From: Mycolicibacterium goodii
GTDB lineage: Bacteria; Actinomycetota; Actinomycetes; Mycobacteriales; Mycobacteriaceae
Direction: 5' to 3'
Assembly: GCF_001187505.1 (NCBI RefSeq)
Contig: NZ_CP012150.1
Span: forward strand, 744,001-808,000
DNA length: 64,000 nt
Each line of letters begins with the position of its first letter. The stretch's first letter is position 1. Below the pieces are notes generated by a model. The model was given only the letters and a program-made list of their open reading frames with translations, made no database searches and was not told the origin of the DNA. Position numbers and translations under genes: made by a program. Shown here in pieces: positions 8,174 to 16,456 of the stretch.

Positions 8174-8938
8174 ATGCGTGCACAGGAATTCGCCACCCGG
8201 CTGCGGGATCGGCAGCGGCTGCTCGGGTACTGGTCGGTGATCGACAGCCCGGTCTCCACCGAATGGCTGGCCCACGTCGGCTGGGATTACATCGCGCTGG
8301 ATCTGCAGCACGGCCTGATCGGCTACTCGGGTATGGTCGCCGGGCTGACGGCCATCGACGCGTCGGGCTCAGCGGTCGGTCTGGTGCGGGTGGAAGCCAA
8401 CGACGCCACCGCGATCGGCCGGGCGCTCGATGCCGGGGCGGCAGGCGTCATCGTCCCGATGGTCGACGACGCCGAGGCGGCCGCGCGCGCCGTGGCGGCC
8501 GCGACGTATCCACCGGCCGGGATCCGTTCGTACGGACCGATGCGTTCGCAACTGCGGATCGGGCCGGTGCCCGCCGAGGCCAACCGTGACACCGTGGTGC
8601 TGGCGATGATCGAAACACCTGGCGGCCTGGCGAATGTCGAGCAGATCTGCCGCGTCCCCGGACTCGACGGCATCTATGTCGGCCCGTCGGATCTGCGGCT
8701 CGCGATCGGGGGAGCGACCTCGCAGGACCCGGCGGTTGCCGACGAGTTCGAAGCGGCCCTCAAACGGATCCGGGTCGCCGCCGAGAACGCCGGGATCGCG
8801 GCGGGAATCCACAATGCCGACGGGGCGTCGGCGGCCAAGCGGCTGGCCGAGGGCTACACCTTCGCCACCGTCGCCTCCGACCTGGTGCACCTCAAGCAGG
8901 CGTCGGCCGCGCATCTCAAGGCCGCGAGGGACGAGTAA
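8174..8938 (+). CDS. HpcH/HpaI aldolase family protein
   Basis: 254 residues of the class II 2-oxo-acid aldolase family (HpcH/HpaI, also called the citrate-lyase beta-like TIM barrel). The segments A-L-D-L-Q-H-G, G-V-I-V-P-M-V, the metal-ligand region around M-I-E-T-P-G-G and Y-V-G-P-S-D-L are conserved family blocks. Such enzymes split a 2-oxo-4-hydroxy acid into pyruvate or a relative plus an aldehyde. It is 10 nt downstream of the aldo/keto reductase, the last gene of the plus-strand arm of the locus, and probably carries out the carbon-carbon cleavage step. Which oxo acid is unknown. Confidence 0.88.
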   Translation: MRAQEFATRLRDRQRLLGYWSVIDSPVSTEWLAHVGWDYIALDLQHGLIGYSGMVAGLTAIDASGSAVGLVRVEANDATAIGRALDAGAAGVIVPMVDDAEAAARAVAAATYPPAGIRSYGPMRSQLRIGPVPAEANRDTVVLAMIETPGGLANVEQICRVPGLDGIYVGPSDLRLAIGGATSQDPAVADEFEAALKRIRVAAENAGIAAGIHNADGASAAKRLAEGYTFATVASDLVHLKQASAAHLKAARDE

Positions 8939-8985
8939 CCCGGGGAAAAAAACAACGCGCTGCCGTTTCGGCGAGAAGGCGGGAC

Positions 8986-9696
8986 TCAGGCGAACGGGTC
9001 GGCCGCTTCGGCGATGCGGGCGGCGGCGGCGGTCAGCACCACCTCGCCATGCCCGAATCCCGCGACCTGCGCACCGGTTTCGGCCACACGTTGGACCGAT
9101 GCGACCGCCGCGGCGCGGTCGACATTGAACACCCCGACGATCACCTGCCCGTTGAACTCGGCGATCGCATCGCCGGTGAGCACCGCGTCGGCCGCGGGCA
9201 GGTACAGCGCGATGCTGCCCGGTGTGTGCCCGGGAACCGCGACAACCCTTGCCCCGCTCGCGAAGTCGAGGACGTCCCCGTCGCGCACGGTCGTGTCGAC
9301 CCGGCACGGCGGGCCGACGGGCGGCTCGGTGAGATCAGACCGCAGGGTGCGCTCGGCGTCTGTCAGCACCGGTAGTGGGCCCGGCTCGTCACCGCGGATG
9401 AACGGTGCGTCGTCGGCGCCTGCGATCACTTCCACGTCGGCCCAGTCGGCGATCTCGGCCGCCGCGCCGGTGTGATCCTCGTGAAAGTGGGTCAGCACCA
9501 CGCGTTTGACGTGCAGGCGCCGCAGTCCGACCATCGCGAGCGCCTCGGCGATCAACCCGGCCCCACCCGGCCACCCGGTGTCGATGAGCGTGACCCCGTC
9601 GGGCTCCTGCCACAGGTAGCAGTTGAGCAGGTGCGCCCGATCGCCGGGGATACGCAGCCGGTACAGCGAATCCGCGATCTTCAGCAGGTCAGGCAT
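8986..9696 (-). CDS. MBL-fold metallo-hydrolase
   Basis: 236 residues with the metallo-beta-lactamase signature H-F-H-E-D-H-T-G near residues 70-77, plus V-P-G-H-T-P-G-S-I downstream and D-A-I/T-G-D-A motifs that complete the two-metal site. Members are cytoplasmic hydrolases of thioesters, lactones or cyclic nucleotides; the sequence does not tell which. The start ATG (9696) has GGAGG just upstream. It stands alone between the catabolic locus and recR and has an unusual inverted repeat immediately in front of it (9714-9770). Confidence 0.88.
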   Translation of the reverse strand: MPDLLKIADSLYRLRIPGDRAHLLNCYLWQEPDGVTLIDTGWPGGAGLIAEALAMVGLRRLHVKRVVLTHFHEDHTGAAAEIADWADVEVIAGADDAPFIRGDEPGPLPVLTDAERTLRSDLTEPPVGPPCRVDTTVRDGDVLDFASGARVVAVPGHTPGSIALYLPAADAVLTGDAIAEFNGQVIVGVFNVDRAAAVASVQRVAETGAQVAGFGHGEVVLTAAAARIAEAADPFA

Positions 9697-9713
9697 GCCT
9701 CCGACGGTATCCG

Positions 9714-9770
9714 CGAAACGGCATTCCGGCAGGGCGCTTCTCGTAGTTTCGCTGCTGGAATAACGTTTCG
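9714..9770. repeat. 57-bp imperfect inverted repeat upstream of the MBL gene
   Basis: Outer arms CGAAACG (9714-9720) and CGTTTCG (9764-9770) and inner arms ATTCCGGCAG (9723-9732) and CTGCTGGAAT (9752-9761) pair with a single mismatch, which would be a G-U pair in RNA. The 19-nt centre is unpaired. It begins 18 nt before the MBL start codon, so it could be a 5' leader hairpin or a short mobile-type palindrome. A related string (GCCGTTTCGGCGAGAAGG) is seen at the other end of the MBL gene, around 8963-8980. Confidence 0.55.
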
Positions 9771-9779
9771 GCGGAAGAG

Positions 9780-9919
9780 CCGCGAATCAGGCCACCGCGG
9801 CGAGCCGCGAGTCAGACCACCGCGGCGAGCCGCGAGTCAGACCACCGCGGCGAGCCGCGAGTCAGACCACCGCGGCGAGCCGCGAATCAGAGCACCGCGG
9901 CGAGCCGCGAGTCAGACCA
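9780..9919. repeat. 25-bp tandem repeat, five full copies plus a partial, ending inside recR
   Basis: Units start at 9780, 9805, 9830, 9855, 9880 and 9905. Each begins CCGCGA(G/A)TCAG and ends GGCGAG, with one- or two-base variants. Each unit holds the small hairpin CGCGG-CGAG-CCGCG. The last, partial copy covers the recR stop codon (TCA at 9912-9914), so every unit carries a copy of the recR terminal sequence, as if the 3' end of the gene had been serially duplicated. No spacers, so not a CRISPR. Confidence 0.9.
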
Positions 9920-10523
9920 TGGCGCGGCGGCCGGCCAGCGCGCGGCCCAGGGTGAGCTCGTCGGCGAACTCGAGGTCTCCGCCCATCGGCAGGCCGGACG
10001 CGATGCGGGTGACGGTCAGGCCGGGAATGTCGCGGAGCATGCGCACGAGGTAGGTCGCGGTGGCCTCGCCCTCGGTGTTGGGGTCGGTCGCGATGATCAC
10101 CTCGGCGACGTCGACACCTTCGACGCGTTCGCCGATGCGGTTGAGCAGTTCGCGAATACGCAGTTGGTCGGGCCCGATGCCGGACAACGGGTCGAGCGCG
10201 CCGCCGAGCACGTGGTAGCGGCCGCGGAACTCGCGGGTGCGTTCGACGGCCTGCACATCCTTGGGTTCCTCGACGACACAGACCAGCGACGCGTCGCGGC
10301 GCGGGTCGCTGCAGATCCGGCAGCGTTCCTCGTCGGAGACGTTGCCGCACACCGAACAGAACGTGACCCCGTCACGGATCCGACCGAGCACCGCGGTGAG
10401 CCGGTCGATGTCGGGCGGTTCGACCGACAGCAGGTGGAACGCGATCCGCTGCGCGCTCTTGGGACCGATCCCGGGGAGCTTGCCCAGCTCGTCGATCAGG
10501 TCCTGGACGGGGCCCTCAAACAT
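9912..10523 (-). CDS. recR: Recombination mediator protein RecR
   Basis: 203 residues from ATG 10523 (M-F-E-G-P-V-Q-D-L), the usual RecR length; an upstream in-frame extension of 15 codons is unsupported. Order of parts: helix-hairpin-helix ([14 protein letters not shown]), a four-Cys zinc finger (C-S-V-C ... C-R-I-C near residues 55-70), and a Toprim domain (V-C-V-V-E-E-P, and [13 protein letters not shown]). RecR works with RecO/RecF to load RecA on gapped DNA. It is 10 nt downstream of ybaB, a widely conserved pairing. Its 3' end lies inside the tandem repeat at 9780-9919. Confidence 0.97.
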   Translation of the reverse strand: MFEGPVQDLIDELGKLPGIGPKSAQRIAFHLLSVEPPDIDRLTAVLGRIRDGVTFCSVCGNVSDEERCRICSDPRRDASLVCVVEEPKDVQAVERTREFRGRYHVLGGALDPLSGIGPDQLRIRELLNRIGERVEGVDVAEVIIATDPNTEGEATATYLVRMLRDIPGLTVTRIASGLPMGGDLEFADELTLGRALAGRRAMV

Positions 10524-10533
10524 CGCCGGACAC

Positions 10534-10866
10534 TCACATCCCCGGAATCCCGAAGCCGCCGAGCCCACCGGCCAGCGGACCCAGACGGCTCTGCGCCATG
10601 ATCGTCACCTGCTTGGAGGCATCGGCGAGCGCGCCGACGATCAGATCCTGCAGGGTCTCGACGTCGCCGGGGTCGACCACCTTGGGGTCGATCTGCACCG
10701 AGACCACCTCACCGCTGCCCTTGACGGTGACCTGTACCAGACCGCCACCGGCCTGCCCGTGCACCTCGGCGTTGGCCAGCGCCTCCTGGGCCTCCATCAA
10801 CTGCTGCTGCACCTGCTGGGCCTGCGCCAGCAGGGCCGACATGTCGGGCGTACCTCCGGGTTGCAT
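10534..10866 (-). CDS. YbaB/EbfC family nucleoid-associated protein
   Basis: 110 residues: N-terminal Met/Gln-rich helix ([17 protein letters not shown]), then the conserved strand-turn block [13 protein letters not shown] and [16 protein letters not shown], typical of the dimeric DNA-binding YbaB family. A Gly-rich tail follows. It binds DNA with little sequence preference. The gene precedes recR in the same transcript (10-nt gap); the start has AAGGGGA upstream. Confidence 0.95.
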   Translation of the reverse strand: MQPGGTPDMSALLAQAQQVQQQLMEAQEALANAEVHGQAGGGLVQVTVKGSGEVVSVQIDPKVVDPGDVETLQDLIVGALADASKQVTIMAQSRLGPLAGGLGGFGIPGM

Positions 10867-10998
10867 GACTGGTCCCCTTGTCGTCTCGGTCTCGTGAGCG
10901 TCTTCTTGATCGCGTGTTGGTCTCGACTTGGTTGCTCTCGCCCGTCGCCGGCGGTTTGGCCTTTCAGCCTAGTCCGCGACCGGGCTACCGTGGCGGCC

Positions 10999-11787
10999 GT
11001 GCGAGTCCCAGCCTGTCTGCGTGTCGGCGCCGCGGTCGTGACCAGCGTGCTCATCGCGGTGACGACCACCGCCGTGTCCCCGGTCGCCCACGCGGCCCCC
11101 GCGAACATCGCCGGCATGATCGTGTTCCTCGATCCCGGTCACAACGGGGCCAACGACGCGTCCATCAGCAAGCAGGTCCCCACCGGCCGCGGCGGCACCA
11201 AGAATTGTCAGGAGAGCGGCACCTCCACCGAGGACGGCTATCCCGAGCACAGCTTCACCTGGGACACCACGCTGCGGGTGCGGGCCGCGCTGACCGCGCT
11301 TGGTGTGCGGACCGCGATGTCCCGCGGCAACGACAACGCGCTGGGGCCCTGCGTCGACGAACGCGCCGCCATGGCCAATTCGCTGCGCCCGAACGCCATC
11401 GTGTCGATCCACGCCGACGGCGGTCCGCCCAACGGCCGCGGCTTCCACGTGCTGTACTCGTCGCCTCCGCTCAACGCGGCGCAGGCCGGCCCGTCGGTGC
11501 AGTTGGCGAGGGTCATGCGGGATCAACTCGCCGCGTCGGGAATCCCGCCTGCCACCTACATCGGCTCGGGCGGGCTGAATCCCCGCTCGGACATCGCGGG
11601 CCTGAACCTGGCGCAGTTCCCGTCGGTTCTCGTCGAGTGCGGCAACATGAAGAATCCGGTGGACTCGGCGCTGATGAAGTCCCCGGAGGGGCGCCAGAAG
11701 TACGCCGACGCCATCGTCCGGGGCATCGCCGGGTTCCTGGGTTCGCAGTCGCCGACCGCGGCGGCCGCCGTCAGCCCGGCGCGTTAG
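10999..11787 (+). CDS. Exported N-acetylmuramoyl-L-alanine amidase (Rv3717 type)
   Basis: 262 residues from GTG 10999 with a Sec signal peptide (A-A-V-V-T-S-V-L-I-A-V-T-T-T ... V-A-H-A-A). The Amidase_3 zinc domain follows at once: F-L-D-P-G-H-N-G-A-N (first His), E-D-G-Y-P-E-H-S (Glu), S-I-H-A-D-G (second His) and V-E-C-G-N-M-K-N (catalytic Glu). It cleaves the amide bond between muramic acid and the stem peptide in periplasmic peptidoglycan. It has the Rv3717 architecture: no separate wall-binding domain. A TANNNT box (TACCGT, 10986-10991) lies 7 nt before the GTG, so the transcript is probably leaderless; an earlier GTG at 10990 would fall within that box. Confidence 0.93.
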   Translation: MRVPACLRVGAAVVTSVLIAVTTTAVSPVAHAAPANIAGMIVFLDPGHNGANDASISKQVPTGRGGTKNCQESGTSTEDGYPEHSFTWDTTLRVRAALTALGVRTAMSRGNDNALGPCVDERAAMANSLRPNAIVSIHADGGPPNGRGFHVLYSSPPLNAAQAGPSVQLARVMRDQLAASGIPPATYIGSGGLNPRSDIAGLNLAQFPSVLVECGNMKNPVDSALMKSPEGRQKYADAIVRGIAGFLGSQSPTAAAAVSPAR

Positions 11788-11798
11788 CCGCCTCGGCC

Positions 11799-11838
11799 CT
11801 CGCGTCAGCTCTCGCGTCAGCTCTCGCGTCAGCTCTCG
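11799..11838. repeat. 12-bp tandem repeat (CTCGCGTCAGCT), three copies plus a partial
   Basis: Units start at 11799, 11811 and 11823 with a partial at 11835. The third copy contains the stop codon of the SRPBCC gene (TCA at 11829-11831). As with recR, a short unit that includes the gene's own stop has been repeated outward into the intergenic space; it lies between the converging amidase and SRPBCC genes. Confidence 0.85.
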
Positions 11839-12266
11839 AGGTGCTTCTTGAGGTTTTCGAGAACCTCGTCCTGGATGCGGCGCAGGCCCAGCGGAGCAAA
11901 CGTCTTTTCGAAGAAGCCCTTGACGCCGCCCGCCCCGGTCCAGGTGGTCTTGAGGTTCACCGACGAACCGGTACCGGCGGGTGCGACGGTCCAGTTGCTC
12001 ACCAGGGTCGAGTTCGCGTCCTTCTCGATGACGGTGTGTCCGGCCACGTCGACGGTGGCCTTGATGTCACGCACGCGCGACTTGGTGGCCTGCAGCTTCC
12101 ACGTCGCGACGGTGCCCGCGCCCTGTCCGCCCTCAAGCACCTGGTAACCGCTGTAGTGCGAGGAGAGGATCTTCGGGCGCACGGTCCGGTAGTCGGAGAT
12201 CGCAGCGAGCACGGCAGCGGGCTCGGCGTTGATCAATACGATGCTGACCGCGCTGACCTGTCCCAT
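11829..12266 (-). CDS. SRPBCC (START/Bet v1-like) family protein, Rv3718c type
   Basis: 145 residues with the helix-grip layout: an N-terminal strand (V-S-I-V-L-I-N-A-E-P-A-A-V), D-Y, several beta strands and a long C-terminal helix (F-A-P-L-G-L-R-R-I-Q-D-E-V-L-E-N-L-K-K-H-L). Such proteins form a pocket for lipids or polyketides; the ligand here is unknown. The start has AAGGAG upstream. It is divergent from the FAD oxidoreductase gene, the same arrangement as Rv3718c next to Rv3719 as I recall it. The stop codon is within a 12-bp repeat. Confidence 0.88.
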   Translation of the reverse strand: MGQVSAVSIVLINAEPAAVLAAISDYRTVRPKILSSHYSGYQVLEGGQGAGTVATWKLQATKSRVRDIKATVDVAGHTVIEKDANSTLVSNWTVAPAGTGSSVNLKTTWTGAGGVKGFFEKTFAPLGLRRIQDEVLENLKKHLES

Positions 12267-12355
12267 GGGTGAAAACTCCTTGTGCGAGGTGAAGATGCGG
12301 TATCAACCGCCTATCTGCGGTCGCATCGCCTGCAACCGTTGACTAGCGTATATGT

Positions 12356-13756
12356 GTGCCTGTACCTCCCTCTGACGCACAGGCTGCCCATGCCGCCGGC
12401 GTCGCGCGTCTTCTCGCCAGTTACCGCGCGATCCCGCCCAGCGCGACAGTGCGCCTTGCCAAACCGACATCCAACCTGTTCCGGGCCCGGGCCCGCACCG
12501 ATGTGAAGGGTCTGGACGTGTCGGGCCTGACCGGTGTGATCGGGGTCGACGCCGACGCGCACACCGCGGATGTGGCGGGCATGTGCACCTACGAGGACCT
12601 GGTGGCGTCGACGCTGCCGTACGGCCTTGCCCCGCTGGTGGTGCCGCAGCTCAAGACCATCACCCTCGGCGGTGCGGTCACCGGTCTGGGCATCGAGTCG
12701 ACGTCGTTCCGCAACGGCCTGCCGCACGAAAGTGTCCTGGAGATGGACATCCTGACCGGCGCGGGCGAGATCGTCACGGCAAGTCGGGACAGGCACTCGG
12801 ACCTGTTCCACGCCTTCCCGAACTCGTATGGAACACTTGGCTATTCCACCCGGTTGCGCATCGAGCTGGAGCCGGTCCAGCCGTTTGTCGCGTTGCGGCA
12901 TCTGCGTTTTCACTCGGTCGAGGATCTGGTGGCGGCGATGGACCGCATCATCGAGACCGGCGGGTGCAACGGCGAACCCGTCGACTACCTCGACGGCGTG
13001 ATCTTCAGCGCAACTGAGAGTTACCTGTGCGTTGGCTTCAAAACGAAAACCCCGGGGCCGGTGAGCGATTACACAGGTCAGCAGATCTACTACCGGTCGA
13101 TCCAGCACGACGGCGAGACCGGATCGGAGAAGCACGACCGGTTGACCATTCACGATTACCTCTGGCGTTGGGACACCGACTGGTTCTGGTGCTCGCGGGC
13201 GTTCGGCGCGCAGCACCCGGTGATCCGCAGATTCTGGCCGCGGCGCCTGCGGCGCAGCAGCTTCTATTGGAAGCTGGTGGCCTACGACCAGCGCTACGAC
13301 ATCGCCGACCGCATCGAGAAGCGCAACGGGCGCCCGCCGCGGGAACGCGTGGTCCAGGACGTCGAGGTGCCGATCGAACGGTGCGCGGATTTCGTCGAAT
13401 GGTTCCTGCGCAACGTGCCGATCGAACCGATCTGGCTGTGCCCGCTGCGGTTGCGCGATCAGGGTGACGAGGGCGCGGCATGGCCGCTGTATCCGCTGCA
13501 GGCCCATCACACTTACGTCAACATCGGCTTCTGGTCGTCGGTGCCGGTGGGCCCGGAGGAGGGGTACACCAACCGCCTCATCGAACGGAAGGTCGCCGAG
13601 CTCGACGGGCACAAATCGCTGTACTCGGATGCTTATTACTCACGTGACGAATTCGATGAACTGTACGGCGGTGAGGTCTACAACACCGTCAAGAAGACCT
13701 ATGACCCGGATTCACGTCTGCTAGACCTGTATTCGAAGGCGGTGCAAAGACAATGA
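12356..13756 (+). CDS. FAD-binding oxidoreductase (10-methyl fatty acid reductase type, Rv3719-like)
   Basis: 466 residues. The N-terminal half is an FAD-binding type 4 (PCMH) domain with the pattern P-L-V-V-P-Q-L-K-T-I-T-L-G-G-A-V-T-G-L-G-I-E, and the C-terminal half resembles the DHCR24/Diminuto group. It overlaps the methyltransferase gene by 4 nt. Such pairs (BfaA/BfaB, TmsA/TmsB in the literature) make 10-methyl fatty acids: the methyltransferase adds a methylene to oleoyl lipid and the flavoprotein reduces it, giving tuberculostearic acid. Assignment to this step is by family and context. GTG 12356 follows a TANNNT box (TAGCGT, 12344-12349) by 6 nt with no ribosome site, so probably leaderless. 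Confidence 0.85.
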   Translation: MPVPPSDAQAAHAAGVARLLASYRAIPPSATVRLAKPTSNLFRARARTDVKGLDVSGLTGVIGVDADAHTADVAGMCTYEDLVASTLPYGLAPLVVPQLKTITLGGAVTGLGIESTSFRNGLPHESVLEMDILTGAGEIVTASRDRHSDLFHAFPNSYGTLGYSTRLRIELEPVQPFVALRHLRFHSVEDLVAAMDRIIETGGCNGEPVDYLDGVIFSATESYLCVGFKTKTPGPVSDYTGQQIYYRSIQHDGETGSEKHDRLTIHDYLWRWDTDWFWCSRAFGAQHPVIRRFWPRRLRRSSFYWKLVAYDQRYDIADRIEKRNGRPPRERVVQDVEVPIERCADFVEWFLRNVPIEPIWLCPLRLRDQGDEGAAWPLYPLQAHHTYVNIGFWSSVPVGPEEGYTNRLIERKVAELDGHKSLYSDAYYSRDEFDELYGGEVYNTVKKTYDPDSRLLDLYSKAVQRQ

Positions 13757-15066
13757 CCACATTCAAGGAACACGCGGCGTCCACGTCGGACCGCAAGCTC
13801 ACCCTGGCCGAGATTCTCGAGATCTTCGCGGCGGGCACGCAGCCGTTGAGGTTCACCGCGTACGACGGCAGTTCCGCGGGCCCCGAGGACGCGGCGCTGG
13901 GGCTGGACCTCAAGACCCCGCGCGGCACCACGTATCTGGCCACCGCGCCCGGCGATCTGGGCCTGGCCCGCGCGTACGTCTCCGGCGACCTCGAGCCCTA
14001 CGGCGTGCATCCCGGCGATCCCTACCCGCTGCTGCGCGCCCTGGCCGACCGGATGGAGTTCAAGCGTCCGCCGGCCCGCGTGCTGGCGAACATCGTGCGC
14101 TCCATCGGCATCGAGCATCTCAAGCCGATCGCACCGCCGCCGCAGGAGGCGCTGCCCCGGTGGCGCCGTGTCGTGGAGGGCCTGCGGCACAGCAAGACCC
14201 GCGACGCCGAGGCGATCCACCACCACTACGACGTGTCGAACACGTTCTACGAATGGGTGCTCGGCCCGTCGATGACCTACACCTGCGCGTGCTACCCCAC
14301 CGCGGACGCCACCCTCGAGGAAGCGCAGGACAACAAGTACCGCCTGGTGTTCGAGAAGCTGCGGCTGCAGCCCGGTGACCGGTTGCTCGACGTGGGCTGC
14401 GGCTGGGGCGGCATGGTGCGCTATGCGGCCCGCCACGGTGTCAAGGCCCTCGGCGTCACGCTCAGCCGCGAACAGGCCATCTGGGCGCAGAAGGCGATCG
14501 CCCACGAAGGGCTCGGCGATCTGGCCGAGGTGCGCCACGGCGACTACCGCGACGTCGTCGAGTCCGGGTTCGACGCGGTGTCCTCGATCGGGCTGACCGA
14601 GCACATCGGCGTGCACAACTATCCGGCGTACTTCAACTTCCTCAAATCGAAGCTGCGCACGGGCGGTCTGCTGCTCAACCACTGCATCACCCGCCCGGAC
14701 AACAGGACGACGGCGGCCGCCGGCGGTTTCATCGACCGCTACGTGTTCCCCGACGGCGAGCTCACCGGCTCGGGTCGCATCATCACCGAGGCCCAGGACG
14801 TGGGCCTTGAGGTGATCCACGAGGAGAACCTGCGCAACCACTACGCGATGACGTTGCGCGACTGGTGCCGCAATCTGGTCGAGCACTGGGACGAGGCCGT
14901 CGAGGAGGTCGGGCTGCCCACCGCGAAGGTGTGGGGTCTGTACATGGCGGGCTCACGGCTGGGCTTCGAGACCAATGTGGTTCAGCTGCACCAGGTTCTG
15001 GCGGTCAAGCTGGACGAGGACGGCAGCGACGGCGGCCTGCCGTTGCGGCCATGGTGGTCTGCCTAG
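13753..15066 (+). CDS. cfa: Cyclopropane-fatty-acid-synthase family SAM methyltransferase (tuberculostearic acid synthesis)
   Basis: 437 residues. After an N-terminal domain of about 140 residues, the CFA-type core carries H-H-Y-D-V-S-N-T-F-Y, Y-T-C-A-C-Y, the SAM site L-D-V-G-C-G-W-G-G-M, and E-H-I-G-x-x-N-Y, with the C-terminal Y-x-F-P-D-G-E block. It transfers a methyl group from SAM to the double bond of membrane phospholipid acyl chains. The tight coupling with the preceding flavoprotein gene points to 10-methyl branching rather than cyclopropanation; from memory the M. smegmatis gene in this position is called cfa and is needed for tuberculostearic acid. It ends 4 nt into the convergent MocR gene. 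Confidence 0.88.
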   Translation: MTTFKEHAASTSDRKLTLAEILEIFAAGTQPLRFTAYDGSSAGPEDAALGLDLKTPRGTTYLATAPGDLGLARAYVSGDLEPYGVHPGDPYPLLRALADRMEFKRPPARVLANIVRSIGIEHLKPIAPPPQEALPRWRRVVEGLRHSKTRDAEAIHHHYDVSNTFYEWVLGPSMTYTCACYPTADATLEEAQDNKYRLVFEKLRLQPGDRLLDVGCGWGGMVRYAARHGVKALGVTLSREQAIWAQKAIAHEGLGDLAEVRHGDYRDVVESGFDAVSSIGLTEHIGVHNYPAYFNFLKSKLRTGGLLLNHCITRPDNRTTAAAGGFIDRYVFPDGELTGSGRIITEAQDVGLEVIHEENLRNHYAMTLRDWCRNLVEHWDEAVEEVGLPTAKVWGLYMAGSRLGFETNVVQLHQVLAVKLDEDGSDGGLPLRPWWSA

Positions 15067-16391
15067 ATCAATCGCACCGCGTCCCAGATGGCGCGCAGCG
15101 CCGTGGCGAGTTCGTCGAGCGGCGGGCCGGCGAGCGCGACGCGTAACGCGTTGGCGGCGTGCGGTGGCACCGTGAACGCATCCGCGGTGGAGACCAGCAC
15201 ACCGTTGTCGGCGAGGCGGTGCGCCACGATATCGGCGCGGACGTCGTCCGGCAGCGGCAGCCACCCCCAGTAGGCGGCCGGATTCGCCTGATAGCCGAGC
15301 TCTTTGAGCTCGGCTGCGGCGATCTGCTGGCGGCGGTGCGCGTCGTCGCGGCGCAGCTTCTGCATGCGCTCGACGGTGCCGTCGCCGAGCATGCGGGTGG
15401 CCATCGCGGCGACGACGGCCGGTGTGCCCCAACTCGATGCGCGCAGCACCCGGATCAAGGCGTCCCGATGGGCGCGCGGTGCGACGAGATGGCCGTAGCG
15501 CAGCCCGGTGGCCAGGTTTTTCGACAGGCTGCCGATGTGGCACGTGCGCTCGGGGGCGAAGGTGTGCAGCGCGGGCGGCGAATCCGGCTGCAGGAAGGCG
15601 TATGTCGCGTCCTCGATCAGCACACAGTCGTGGCGCCTGGCGATCTCGGCGAGACGCATGCGGTCGGACTCGTCGAGCACGAAGCCGAGCGGGTTGTGCA
15701 GCGTCGGCATGACGTAGATGGCGGCGACCGCGCGGGTGCGGCACACCGCGGCCAGGGCGTCGAGATCGGTGCCCCCGGGTGACACCGGGACCCCGATGAG
15801 TTCGACCCGGCGGGTCTCGGCGACGAGGTTGGCCCCCGGATAGGTCAGGGCGTCGACCGCGATGGCCTGTCCGGGCGCCACCAGCGCCGAGACGACGGTG
15901 TCGAGGGCGTGCTGGGCACCCGCCGTCACGAGCACGTCGTCGGCCGACACATCGAGACCCTGGCTCATCAGGTGCTCGGCGAGCGCCGCGCGGTCCGCGC
16001 TGCGGCCACCTGCGGGGTGCTGGGCGAGCAGCGCCGCCGGATCGGCGTCGGCGGCCATGTCCCGCAGCAGCTGCCTGAGCCCTTCGCCCTGCTCGGCCGC
16101 GAGCGGCTGGTTGAACGACAGATCGGCGACGCGCGCCCACGTGGGCAGACGCCGGGCGTCCAGACCCCCGAACCCGCTCAGGTCACGTACGTAGGTGCCC
16201 CTGCCGCGCTCCCCGACCACGAGCCCGGTCCGGGTGAGCTCGCCGTAGACCTTGGTGGCGGTGGCCAGTGCGACGCCGTGGCGGCGCGCCAGCTCACGAT
16301 GGGTGGGCAACCGGCTGCCGGCAGGCAGCGCGCCGGTCCGGATGTCGTGCGCGATCTGGTCGGCGATCGCGCGGTACCGCTCGGGACGCAC
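15063..16391 (-). CDS. MocR-type regulator / PLP-dependent aminotransferase-like protein
   Basis: 442 residues with two parts: a GntR winged helix-turn-helix at residues 1-70 (R-L-P-T-H-R-E-L-A-R-R-H-G-V-A-L-A-T-A-T-K-V-Y) and an aminotransferase class I fold to the end, with the PLP Lys region H-I-G-S-L-S-K-N-L-A and P-T-L-H-N-P-L-G. MocR proteins are usually DNA-binding regulators that sense PLP or an amino compound. The thioesterase gene is divergent 65 bp away and is a possible target. GTG start with AAGGGGG upstream. Confidence 0.9.
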   Translation of the reverse strand: MRPERYRAIADQIAHDIRTGALPAGSRLPTHRELARRHGVALATATKVYGELTRTGLVVGERGRGTYVRDLSGFGGLDARRLPTWARVADLSFNQPLAAEQGEGLRQLLRDMAADADPAALLAQHPAGGRSADRAALAEHLMSQGLDVSADDVLVTAGAQHALDTVVSALVAPGQAIAVDALTYPGANLVAETRRVELIGVPVSPGGTDLDALAAVCRTRAVAAIYVMPTLHNPLGFVLDESDRMRLAEIARRHDCVLIEDATYAFLQPDSPPALHTFAPERTCHIGSLSKNLATGLRYGHLVAPRAHRDALIRVLRASSWGTPAVVAAMATRMLGDGTVERMQKLRRDDAHRRQQIAAAELKELGYQANPAAYWGWLPLPDDVRADIVAHRLADNGVLVSTADAFTVPPHAANALRVALAGPPLDELATALRAIWDAVRLI

Positions 16392-16456
16392 GCCACCCCC
16401 TTGTATCTAGGACAATTCGTTGATTGCACCAGATCGCGGCTTCTAACGTCCAGCGC

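Noticed and set aside
9780..9919. Possible CRISPR array
   Set aside because: The 25-bp units are directly adjacent with no unique spacers and no cas genes are near.
10237..10998. Upstream extension of the amidase reading frame
   Set aside because: It runs antisense through recR and ybaB; the signal peptide and -10 box place the start at 10999.
10878..12272. Long plus-strand frame covering the amidase and SRPBCC genes
   Set aside because: Arg-rich, motif-free translation of a shifted frame over two well-supported genes.
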